A stretch of 64,000 bases of DNA from Acidimicrobium ferrooxidans (GTDB taxonomy: Bacteria > Actinomycetota > Geothermincolia > Fen-727 > Anoxymicrobiaceae), in NCBI GenBank assembly GCA_020723485.1, contig DYIU01000002.1, positions 901,190 through 965,189 of the forward strand, given 5' to 3'. Below, piece by piece: positions 32,704 through 39,464 of this stretch (positions are counted from its first letter, which is position 1; each line of letters starts with the position of its first letter). The position numbers and the translations under genes were made by a program. Under the pieces are notes generated by a model. It saw nothing but the letters and a program-made list of their open reading frames with translations. It searched no databases and was not told the DNA's origin.

Positions 32704-32784
32704 GTCAGACCAATACCGCTGACCTCCCAGCATGTTGAACATGTTAACCAATGTGCCCTATGCAACGAAAATGGTCTGACCCTA
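32704..32784. repeat. Palindromic repeat element (copy 3) at the pbpA stop codon
   Basis: Arms GTCAGACCA (32704-32712) and TGGTCTGAC (32772-32780) enclose a 59-base loop that contains TTGAACATGTTAACCAA. On the minus strand GAATAGGGTCAGACC, including the pbpA stop TAG, is identical to the end of the HdrD-like gene at 54640, and the match extends over about 24 bases. Confidence 0.75.
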
Positions 32785-34203
32785 TTCCAGCGCCTGCTCC
32801 AGGACGTCCCGCGCGATGGGCGCCGCCGTCCGGCCTCCCTCTCCCCCGTTCTCCACGATGACCGCGATTGCTATGACCGGGTCGTCGGCCGGCGCGAAAC
32901 AGATGAACCACGCGTGCGGCTCCTGTCCTTCCACCTCGGCCGTGCCGGTCTTGCCCGCGACCTTCACCCCGTCTATCTGCGCGGCCGTCCCGGTGCCGTC
33001 GTCGACGACGTCGACCATGATGTCCGTGAGGGTCTCTGCGGTCCGGGGGCTCACCACCTCGGCCAGGCGGCTCGGCCCGAACTGCTCGATTATCTTGTTA
33101 TTGTAGTCGCGTATCTCGTCGACCAGGAACGGCCTCAACAGCACGCCCCCGTTCGCTATGGCGGCGGCAACCTGGGCCATCTGGAGCGGCGTGGCGAGGT
33201 CCTGCCCCTGGCCGAAGCTCGCGGCGGCCAGCGCGACCTGGTCCATGGTGTCCGCGCTCTGTATCTTGCTCGCCTCCGTCGGCAGGTCGAACGGCATCGG
33301 CTTGTTGAAGCCGAACTCCTCGGCGTACTGCACAAGCGCCTCGGCACCGAGCCGCAGGCCCACCTGCGCGAACGTGATGTTGCACGAGACGACGAGCGCC
33401 TCGGCGAAGGTGAGGTCGCCGTGGCTCTTGCGCGCGAAGTCGTAGATGGTATAGCCCTGCACAACGAGCTTGCCCGCGCAGTCGAAGACCGTCTCCGGGG
33501 TAACGACCCCCACGTCGAGCGCTGCGGCGGCCACGACCACCTTGAACGACGAGCCCGGGGGGTAGAGCCCGCTGGTCGGGCGGTTGAAGAGCGGCCGGCC
33601 GGGGTCGGCGTTCAGCGCCTCCCACGCGGCCGTGGTGTCCCTCCCGTCCATCGGCACGGTCACGTTTGGGTCGAAGGTGGGGTGCGTGACCATCGCCAGC
33701 ACCGCCCCGGTCTTCGGGTCGAGGGCGACCACCGCGCCCTTGCGGCCGCCAAGCGAATCGGTGGCCACGCGCTGGAGCTGGTTGTTCACTGTGAGCTTGA
33801 GCGAGTTGCCCTTCTTGCTGGTGCCGAGAAGCCTGTTGCCCAGCGTCCGCAGGTTGAGGTTGGTGCCCTTGCCCAGAAGCTCGTCGTTGAACGTCTCCTC
33901 GAGCCCGCTCCGGCCGTAGCGCCAGGAGTCGTACCCGGTCACGTCCGCGAAGAGGGCGCCCTGCGGGTACTCCCTCTGCCACCTGTACTCGGTGCCGCTG
34001 TCGACGCTCCTCGCGAGAGTCTGCCCGTCGGCTGAGATTATGTCACCGCGCTGGATGGCGTACTCCTCAATGAGCCTTCGCTTGTTATAGGCGTTGCCCT
34101 GGATGTCCTCGGCACCGAAGATCTGGACCCAGGCGAGGTTGACGGTGATGCCGAGCAGGCATATCACGAAGACGGCCAGCAGCACCTTGATCTGCCTGTT
34201 CAA
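32782..34203 (-). CDS. pbpA: Penicillin-binding protein PbpA (class B transpeptidase)
   Basis: The 473-residue protein has an N-terminal membrane anchor (VLLAVFVICLLGITVNLAW) and a transpeptidase domain with S218-S-F-K221 (SxxK), S273-C-N275 (SxN) and KTGTAE (KTG), the three catalytic motifs. It cross-links peptidoglycan with its RodA/FtsW partner, whose gene overlaps it by four bases. No PASTA domain is present. The stop codon lies inside a palindromic repeat. In actinobacteria pbpA is usually followed by pknA/pknB, which are absent here. Confidence 0.93.
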   Translation of the reverse strand: MNRQIKVLLAVFVICLLGITVNLAWVQIFGAEDIQGNAYNKRRLIEEYAIQRGDIISADGQTLARSVDSGTEYRWQREYPQGALFADVTGYDSWRYGRSGLEETFNDELLGKGTNLNLRTLGNRLLGTSKKGNSLKLTVNNQLQRVATDSLGGRKGAVVALDPKTGAVLAMVTHPTFDPNVTVPMDGRDTTAAWEALNADPGRPLFNRPTSGLYPPGSSFKVVVAAAALDVGVVTPETVFDCAGKLVVQGYTIYDFARKSHGDLTFAEALVVSCNITFAQVGLRLGAEALVQYAEEFGFNKPMPFDLPTEASKIQSADTMDQVALAAASFGQGQDLATPLQMAQVAAAIANGGVLLRPFLVDEIRDYNNKIIEQFGPSRLAEVVSPRTAETLTDIMVDVVDDGTGTAAQIDGVKVAGKTGTAEVEGQEPHAWFICFAPADDPVIAIAVIVENGGEGGRTAAPIARDVLEQALE

Positions 34204-35498
34204 CGCCCGGCCCCCTTCCTGATGCTCGCCACGTTGGTGGTGGCCCCCCGGTGGGAGAGTATCAGCAGGAGCGCGAGCAGTATGAAGTTGGCCAGGAGGG
34301 AGCTGCCCCCGTAGCTCACGAAGGGCAGGGTTATGCCGGTCAGCGGGATGAGCCTGGTCACGCCTCCCATGATGATGAAAGCCTGGAGGGCGATGACGCT
34401 CGTGAGACCCACGGCGAGCAGCTTGCCGAAATCGTCACGGTGCAGGAGCGCGACCTTTATCCCCCGGGCGACCAGCAGGATGTACATGAGCACCACAGCC
34501 ACCGCGCCGATCATCCCCAGCTCCTCCCCAACCGCGCTGAATATGAAGTCGGTGGAGACGGACGGGATGAGCTTCGGGTAGCCCAGGCCGAGCCCCGAGC
34601 CCGAAACGCCACCCGACGAGAGCGCGAAGAGCGATTGGGATATCTGGTAGGACTGCCGCTGGATCGTCGCCGGGTTGAACGGGTTCAACCAGGTCTGGAC
34701 CCTGACCTGGACGTGGGAGAACGCCAGGTAGCACAGGAACGCCCCCAGCAGGAAGAGCGCGGCGCCGACCAGGACGTACGTCTTGCGCGCCGTCGCGGCG
34801 TACACCATGCAGATGAAGATCCCGAAGAAGAGCAGTGAGGAGCCGAGGTCCTTCTGGAATATCATCATCAGCACGCTCACCCCCCACATGACCAGCAGGG
34901 GGACGAAATACTTGATCTCAGGCACCGGGATGCCCAGCACGCGGTGGGTGGAGATACTCAGAAGCTCGTGCTTCTCGGCGAAGAACGCCGCGAGGAAGAT
35001 GACGAGCAGGACCTTGGCGAGCTCGGCGGGCTGGAAGCTCATCGGGCCGACCTTGAGCCAGAGCTTCGCCCCGTTGACCTCGGTGCCGAACACCATCGGC
35101 AGGGCCAGGAGCACCAGCGCCGCGATGCCGAGCGTGTATTTATACTGCGCGAGTATCTCGTAGTTGCGGAGGAACAGGACCACCAGGACGAACGCGGCCG
35201 CCGCGACGGCTATCCAGAGGAGCTGCTCCAGAGCGAGCTTCGGGTCGAGCCTCTCGATCATCACCATCCCCAGGAACGTCAGGCCCGCCGCGAGCGGGAG
35301 TATCAGCCCGTCGGCCATCGGGAGGAGGAAGCGCATGACCAGGTGCAGGACTATGAAGATGCCCGCCACCGCGCCCGGGTAGGCGAGAGAGGCGTAGTCC
35401 ACCTTGCCGTCCCTGGCGAGCTGGACCGAGACGTACCCCACGAACATCACCAGGGTCAGGAAAATGAGCAGTATGAGCTCTCGGTTTCGCGCGCGGAT
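34200..35498 (-). CDS. rodA: RodA/FtsW SEDS peptidoglycan glycosyltransferase, probable AUC start
   Basis: The polytopic SEDS protein shows QPAELAKVLLVIFLAAF, MMIFQKDLGSSLLFFGIF and LPFVSYGGSSLLANFI, all conserved. It polymerises glycan strands with PbpA. The nearest standard start, GTG at 35450, would remove the first half of helix 1. The frame continues upstream to a TAG at 35504-35502 through RARNRELILLIFLTLV, which matches the RN-x-EL N terminus of actinobacterial RodA. AAGGAGGTG lies eight bases before an AUC codon at 35498, the only well-spaced candidate; this gives 432 residues. AUC initiation is inference. Confidence 0.92.
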   Translation of the reverse strand: MRARNRELILLIFLTLVMFVGYVSVQLARDGKVDYASLAYPGAVAGIFIVLHLVMRFLLPMADGLILPLAAGLTFLGMVMIERLDPKLALEQLLWIAVAAAAFVLVVLFLRNYEILAQYKYTLGIAALVLLALPMVFGTEVNGAKLWLKVGPMSFQPAELAKVLLVIFLAAFFAEKHELLSISTHRVLGIPVPEIKYFVPLLVMWGVSVLMMIFQKDLGSSLLFFGIFICMVYAATARKTYVLVGAALFLLGAFLCYLAFSHVQVRVQTWLNPFNPATIQRQSYQISQSLFALSSGGVSGSGLGLGYPKLIPSVSTDFIFSAVGEELGMIGAVAVVLMYILLVARGIKVALLHRDDFGKLLAVGLTSVIALQAFIIMGGVTRLIPLTGITLPFVSYGGSSLLANFILLALLLILSHRGATTNVASIRKGAGR

Positions 35499-35501
35499 GT
35501 C

Positions 35502-36833
35502 CTACACCTCCTTGGCCGGCGCCCCCGGCATCACGACCTCAAGAGTGACCTGCGTGCCGACCCCCACGCGGGCCCCAGGGAGGGGCGACTGCTCGATCAC
35601 GGTCTCCGCCGCGATGTTCGGCCTGCTCACCAGGACGCTCTCCACGCGCAGGCCCAGGCCCTCGAGGTCGGCCCTGGCCTGGCTGAACTTCTTGCCTAAG
35701 ACGTCGGGCACGTAGACCGAGTTCCTGGCGGCCTCGCGCTCGAGCGATTCGAGGGTCTCCTCCGCCTCGGCCCTGGACTGCGGCTCGAGCTTGCCCTCTA
35801 CCCGCCTGCGCAGCGCGTCCGGCAGGAAGCGGACCGAGGTGTCCGTCCGCCGCTCAACCATCCCCAGGTCCCAGAACGGGAATCCCCTGAAGAGGGTTAT
35901 CATCCCGTCCCGGGCCCCGACGTAGTATGTCTGGTTATAGAAGTAGACCGCGACACCCACGGCCCCCGCCACGAGGAGCGCCGCGACCGCGGCGGCGATT
36001 ATCCATCTGGTCGTCCTGCGCCGGCCCCCCTTGCCGCCACTACCCTCGGCGCCCGGTACCTCGTCGCCCGCGGGCCGGTAAGCCCTTGCCTCCCTGGAGG
36101 GAACCAGCGTCTCGGAACCCTTGAAGCTCACCAGAACGACCGAGACGTTGTCCGGCCCGCCCGCCTCCAGGGCGCGGTCGACCAGCCGCCCCGCCGCCGC
36201 GACCGGCTCGTCCGCGGATGCGAGCACCTCCCCGATGGAGGCGTCGTCGACGAGGCCGGTCAGGCCGTCGGTCGCAAGCAGGAAAACGTCCCCCGGCTCT
36301 ATCTTCACCGATACGACGTCGACCTCCACCTGCGGCTCGAGCCCCAGCGCCTTGAGGATGATGTTGCGCTGCGGGTGGACCCGGGCCTCCTCCTCGGTTA
36401 TCTCTCCCTCCTCCACCAGCGCGGCCACAAGCGAATGGTCCCTGGTGAGCGCGCGCAGCGCCCCGCCCCGGTAGAGGTAGGCCCGCGAGTCGCCGACGTG
36501 GCCGATGTAAGCGGTATCGCCCTCGCGGTAGAGCAGTGTCACAGTCGTGCCCATGTCGCGATACTTTGAGCTCGAAGCCGCCTTCTGGTGCACCGCCGCG
36601 TTCGCTGAGGATATCGCCTTTTCGACGAGCTTCTCACCGCCGATCAGGCCGAGGTTGTCCTCTATGTACTGGCCTATCACCGCGAGTGCCAGCCCGCTCG
36701 CGACCTCACCGGCCTGGTGGCCGCCCATTCCGTCGGCCACCGCGAACAGGTTGCCGGCCTCGAGGACGGAGTCCTCGTTTATCTGGCGTACCCTGCCTAT
36801 GTCGCTCTGCGAGGCTGAAGTCACTTCGAACAT
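35502..36833 (-). CDS. pstP: PP2C-type Ser/Thr phosphatase with extracellular PASTA domain
   Basis: Residues 1-238 form a PP2C phosphatase: DIGRVRQINED, VADGMGGHQAGE (metal Asp34), VGDSRAYL, LATDGLTGLVDD (Asp189) and GPDNVSVVL (Asp228). After a charged linker, one transmembrane helix (about 277-298) leads to an outside region. At 373-435 lies a PASTA domain (VYVPDVLGKKFSQARADLEG...IEQSPLPGARVGVGTQVTLEVV). PstP of mycobacteria has the same topology without PASTA. The phosphatase should oppose Ser/Thr kinases that control cell-wall synthesis and phosphorylate FhaA/FhaB partners. The stop overlaps the rodA Shine-Dalgarno. Confidence 0.93.
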   Translation of the reverse strand: MFEVTSASQSDIGRVRQINEDSVLEAGNLFAVADGMGGHQAGEVASGLALAVIGQYIEDNLGLIGGEKLVEKAISSANAAVHQKAASSSKYRDMGTTVTLLYREGDTAYIGHVGDSRAYLYRGGALRALTRDHSLVAALVEEGEITEEEARVHPQRNIILKALGLEPQVEVDVVSVKIEPGDVFLLATDGLTGLVDDASIGEVLASADEPVAAAGRLVDRALEAGGPDNVSVVLVSFKGSETLVPSREARAYRPAGDEVPGAEGSGGKGGRRRTTRWIIAAAVAALLVAGAVGVAVYFYNQTYYVGARDGMITLFRGFPFWDLGMVERRTDTSVRFLPDALRRRVEGKLEPQSRAEAEETLESLEREAARNSVYVPDVLGKKFSQARADLEGLGLRVESVLVSRPNIAAETVIEQSPLPGARVGVGTQVTLEVVMPGAPAKEV

Positions 36834-36837
36834 GGCA

Positions 36838-37272
36838 TCAGGGGCGGAACTCGAAGACGGTCTTGCCTATCTTGATACGGTCGCCCGGCCGGAGCTCGAG
36901 CGGGTAGGATATCTTGCGGCCGTTGACGTAGGTGCCGTTGGTGGAGCCGAGGTCCTCCACCATGAAGCCACCGTTGCTCTCGTAGACCCGGGCGTGCTGC
37001 TGGGACGCGTAGGTATCGTCTATGACGATCTGGCAGCTCCCGGCCCGGCCGATGCTCACCTCTTCAGGGAGGTAGTACTTGGCTCCGAGGTTGCGGTCGG
37101 CGGCTATCACCAGCAGGTGGGGCATGTCCCTCTTCCGGCGCCTGGGGGCTTTCGCGGCGGCCTGGGGAGAGTTTATGTCCCTGTAGATCGCCCTTACCAC
37201 CAGTATCAGGAAAAGGAAGAGGAGCCCCAGGAAGACATACCTGAGGGTTATGAAAACCACGTTGGGGATCAC
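36838..37272 (-). CDS. fhaB: FHA-domain membrane protein FhaB
   Basis: The 144-residue protein has an N-terminal membrane helix (VVFITLRYVFLGLLFLFLILVV) and a C-terminal FHA domain (GRAGSCQIVIDDTYASQQHARVYE...DLGSTNGTYVNGRKI) that binds phosphothreonine peptides. It is FhaB/FipA-like, recruiting phosphorylated cell-wall proteins. GTG at 37272 overlaps the fhaA stop (GTGA) and has GGAGG eight bases upstream; the longer ATG frame from 37368 is a fhaA shadow. Confidence 0.92.
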   Translation of the reverse strand: MIPNVVFITLRYVFLGLLFLFLILVVRAIYRDINSPQAAAKAPRRRKRDMPHLLVIAADRNLGAKYYLPEEVSIGRAGSCQIVIDDTYASQQHARVYESNGGFMVEDLGSTNGTYVNGRKISYPLELRPGDRIKIGKTVFEFRP

Positions 37273-38000
37273 TCCTGCGACCTCCGGAAGATGAGGCGCG
37301 TGCTGCCGACCCTTATCACGTCGTTGTCGGCGAGCTCCACCTCGGAGACACGCTTCTCGTTGACCCACGTTCCGTTGGTGGAATCGAGGTCTGTAATGAA
37401 GTAGGAGTCACCGTGCCTGCCGACCCTCGCGTGCACCCGGCTCACGTTCGGGTCCGGCAGGACTATCTCGTTGTCCCCGATGCGACCGAGCTGTATGGAC
37501 TCCTTGTCGACAGCGAAGACCGGTGAGGCGTCTCCGGAATCCATCAGCTCCAGCGTCGCGGGACCCGACCTGGGCGCTCGCTTCAGTATGCCCTCCCGGG
37601 TCTGGACGGGCTCGCCTCCCGCTGGAAGCTCCCCCTCCATCGCCACCTTTATCCAGAATTCGCCCTCGCGGAGCTTGTCGGCCTCGACCAGCCTGATGCG
37701 CGGCCGGTCGAGCACTACGTAGCCCTTCTCCTTTATGTAGGAAATGAGGAGGTTCTCGAGCTCGGTCGCCATGACGGCCTGGTACGACTCGAACCGGGAG
37801 AAGTCCTTGGCGGACAGCCCCACCTCGTAGCGGTTCGGCACGTAGACGCGCGAGGAAACGCCTATGGTCTTGTGGCCCTCCAGCTCGCGGACCAGCTTCT
37901 TGCCCAGTTCCACCGGCTGGACGCCGGAGCGGAACGCGCGCAGGAAGACGCCCTCGAAGAGGCCCTCCAGCTTCTTCTCGAACTCCTTGAAGATGTTCAT
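37269..38000 (-). CDS. fhaA: FhaA: DUF3662 plus FHA domain protein
   Basis: The 243-residue protein has the DUF3662 domain (MNIFKEFEKKLEGLFEGVFLRAFRSGVQPVELGKKLVREL) and a C-terminal FHA domain (QLGRIGDNEIVLPDPNVSRVHARV...DLDSTNGTWVNEKRV). It links Ser/Thr phosphorylation to peptidoglycan synthesis, for example by binding a phosphorylated MurJ partner in mycobacteria. It is the first gene of fhaA-fhaB-pstP-rodA-pbpA. ATG at 38000 has no Shine-Dalgarno, and the -10 element ends eight bases before it. Confidence 0.95.
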   Translation of the reverse strand: MNIFKEFEKKLEGLFEGVFLRAFRSGVQPVELGKKLVRELEGHKTIGVSSRVYVPNRYEVGLSAKDFSRFESYQAVMATELENLLISYIKEKGYVVLDRPRIRLVEADKLREGEFWIKVAMEGELPAGGEPVQTREGILKRAPRSGPATLELMDSGDASPVFAVDKESIQLGRIGDNEIVLPDPNVSRVHARVGRHGDSYFITDLDSTNGTWVNEKRVSEVELADNDVIRVGSTRLIFRRSQE

Positions 38001-38008
38001 CCCGGATA

Positions 38009-38014
38009 ATTATA
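38009..38014 (-). promoter_or_regulatory. -10 element for a probably leaderless fhaA mRNA
   Basis: A perfect TATAAT on the minus strand at 38014-38009 predicts a start site at about 38002-38000, that is at the fhaA ATG. No Shine-Dalgarno can fit. Leaderless mRNAs are common in actinobacteria. Confidence 0.6.
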
Positions 38015-38082
38015 CAATGCGGCGCCCTCACGCCCCTCCGCCCGGTCGGCCGGGCCTGATAAGCGTAGACGGAGATCTCTCG

Positions 38083-38113
38083 AAATGAAAGAAGGCGGGC
38101 CAGTAGGCCCGCC
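38083..38113 (-). terminator. Rho-independent terminator of the 52-residue gene
   Basis: On the minus strand GGCGGGCC, loop TACT, GGCCCGCC is followed by TTCTTTCATTT. It lies 26 bases after the stop of the 52-residue gene and directs termination before the fhaA promoter. Confidence 0.8.
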
Positions 38114-38138
38114 CTTGCATATGTCGGGGTTACGGCGG

Positions 38139-38297
38139 TTAACGCTGTTGTGTGGGCCAGTAAAGGAGCAGCTCGCCGTGGTGGGAGCGGGGTCTCCGGC
38201 TTCCCAGCAATTTCGAATGCCACCCGGTCTGCCGGCGCGTATAGACCGACACCTTGATCGGGACCGTTGTTAGCTCCAGCGCCTGTGACTTTCTCAT
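38139..38297 (-). CDS. Orphan 52-residue basic protein
   Basis: ATG at 38297 is preceded by GGAGGG with a six to seven base spacer. The frame runs 53 codons to TAA and is followed by a terminator, so this is a complete stand-alone gene. The protein starts MRKSQALELTTVPIKVSVYT, is rich in Arg, His, Ser and Leu (RRPRSHHGELLLYWPTQQ near the end), and has no signal, transmembrane helix or cysteine. I do not recognise a family. The rest of the 517-base gap 38001-38517 holds the fhaA -10, this gene and its terminator, an AT-richer stretch at 38340-38395 and a palindromic repeat. Confidence 0.55.
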   Translation of the reverse strand: MRKSQALELTTVPIKVSVYTRRQTGWHSKLLGSRRPRSHHGELLLYWPTQQR

Positions 38298-38458
38298 CGC
38301 AATCCCTCCGTGCTCCGTACTCGTTACTCTATTCGGAACAGACGAGGCAAACCTTGCGGTAATTACAAGAAATAATCAGAAAAATTCACGAGCGGTACGA
38401 GCCGGCGGCGCCCGGCAAAGGGGCGCCGCGCGCCGGCGCAGAAAGCAAGAAAGGAATC

Positions 38459-38487
38459 GCAACAATGGGGTCAGGTCACTTTGTTGC
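38459..38487. repeat. Palindromic repeat unit (copy 4)
   Basis: A 29-base unit with 7-base terminal inverted repeats GCAACAA/TTGTTGC around GGGGTCAGGTC. It has the same length and core as the unit inside the flavoprotein gene at 4604-4632, read on the other strand. It lies about 30 bases upstream of the TSUP gene start. Confidence 0.75.
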
Positions 38488-38517
38488 ATTCCGCCGCTCG
38501 GAACAGGATGTGGTCAT

Positions 38518-39384
38518 TTGTACGTACTGGGAGCGATATTAATAGGGTTCGCGGCCGCGGTGCTTGCGGGCATGTTCGGCATCGGGGGGGCGGGTATCAC
38601 AACTCCCGCGATCAGGGTGCTGCTCGGGGCCTCTCCCGAGATAGCTCTGGGAACAACGCTGCCGGTCACTATACCCACCGCGGCCTCCGGGGCAGTCACG
38701 TACTACCGCAGGGGTCTCGTCGAGAAGAGGGTGGCGGGTTACTGCTGCCTCTCGGGCATTTTCGGCGCGACGGTCGGAGCCCTCCTCACCTGGGTCGTCA
38801 ACCTCCACTACCTGATGCTGCTGACCGGCGCCATAGTGCTCTACATGTCGGGGGCTACCATCTATCGTGGAGTCACAGGGAGGGGAATCGAGAGCGAGCC
38901 GGCGGAGACGCCGCCGGAAACAGGGGAACCCGAGACGTGCGTGCAGCCGGCCCCGGGAGCAGGCGGCGAGCCGCTGGAAGTGGAGGAGCCTGAGCCCTGC
39001 GCTTACAGGGACTCCGTGCTCCTGATGCTCGCGATAGGGCTGGCCGGGGGGCTCCTCTCCGGCCTGCTCGGGGTGGGGGGAGGACTGGTGCTCATCCCCA
39101 GTTTCATATACCTGCTGCGAATGCCGCTCAAGCGGACGTTCGGAACATCGCTCGCCGTCATCGCCGTCATAGCGATACCAGGAACGGTCGTGCACGCGCT
39201 GCTTGGACACGTCTCCTGGATGCTGGCGCTGTACCTGGTCATCGGGTCGGTCCCCGGGGCGTACATCGGGGCGCGGATAAGCATACGCACCGGCGAGAGG
39301 GCTCTCTACGTGATGTTCGGTGTCCTGCTCGCGGCCTTCGGTGTGGTCTTCATCGTAAATGAGATAATCAGCATGGTGGGTTGA
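38518..39384 (+). CDS. TSUP (TauE/SafE) family permease
   Basis: The 288-residue membrane protein has two homologous halves, each beginning with a glycine-rich helix: VLAGMFGIGGAGITTPAIRVLLG and LLSGLLGVGGGLVLIPSFIYLL. These are the signature of TSUP exporters for sulfite, sulfonates and other organic anions. The halves are joined by an acidic cytosolic or periplasmic loop rich in Glu/Pro with two cysteines. TTG at 38518 with AGGA upstream is the best start; the track upstream of it crosses a palindromic repeat. The substrate is unknown. Confidence 0.85.
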   Translation: MYVLGAILIGFAAAVLAGMFGIGGAGITTPAIRVLLGASPEIALGTTLPVTIPTAASGAVTYYRRGLVEKRVAGYCCLSGIFGATVGALLTWVVNLHYLMLLTGAIVLYMSGATIYRGVTGRGIESEPAETPPETGEPETCVQPAPGAGGEPLEVEEPEPCAYRDSVLLMLAIGLAGGLLSGLLGVGGGLVLIPSFIYLLRMPLKRTFGTSLAVIAVIAIPGTVVHALLGHVSWMLALYLVIGSVPGAYIGARISIRTGERALYVMFGVLLAAFGVVFIVNEIISMVG

Positions 39385-39414
39385 GGACGGATTGGATACG
39401 TATACAGAACGTGA

Positions 39415-39440
39415 ACATTGGGATCAGACCCCATTGTGCA
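39415..39440. repeat. Degenerate palindromic repeat (copy 5)
   Basis: ACATTGGGATCAGACCCCAT is an imperfect palindrome with the GGG-TCAG-ACCCC core of the repeat family, in the 80-base gap between the TSUP and DUF6049-like genes. It may be a decayed copy. Confidence 0.45.
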
Positions 39441-39464
39441 TTATAAGGTGGTAGTAAGAGGACA

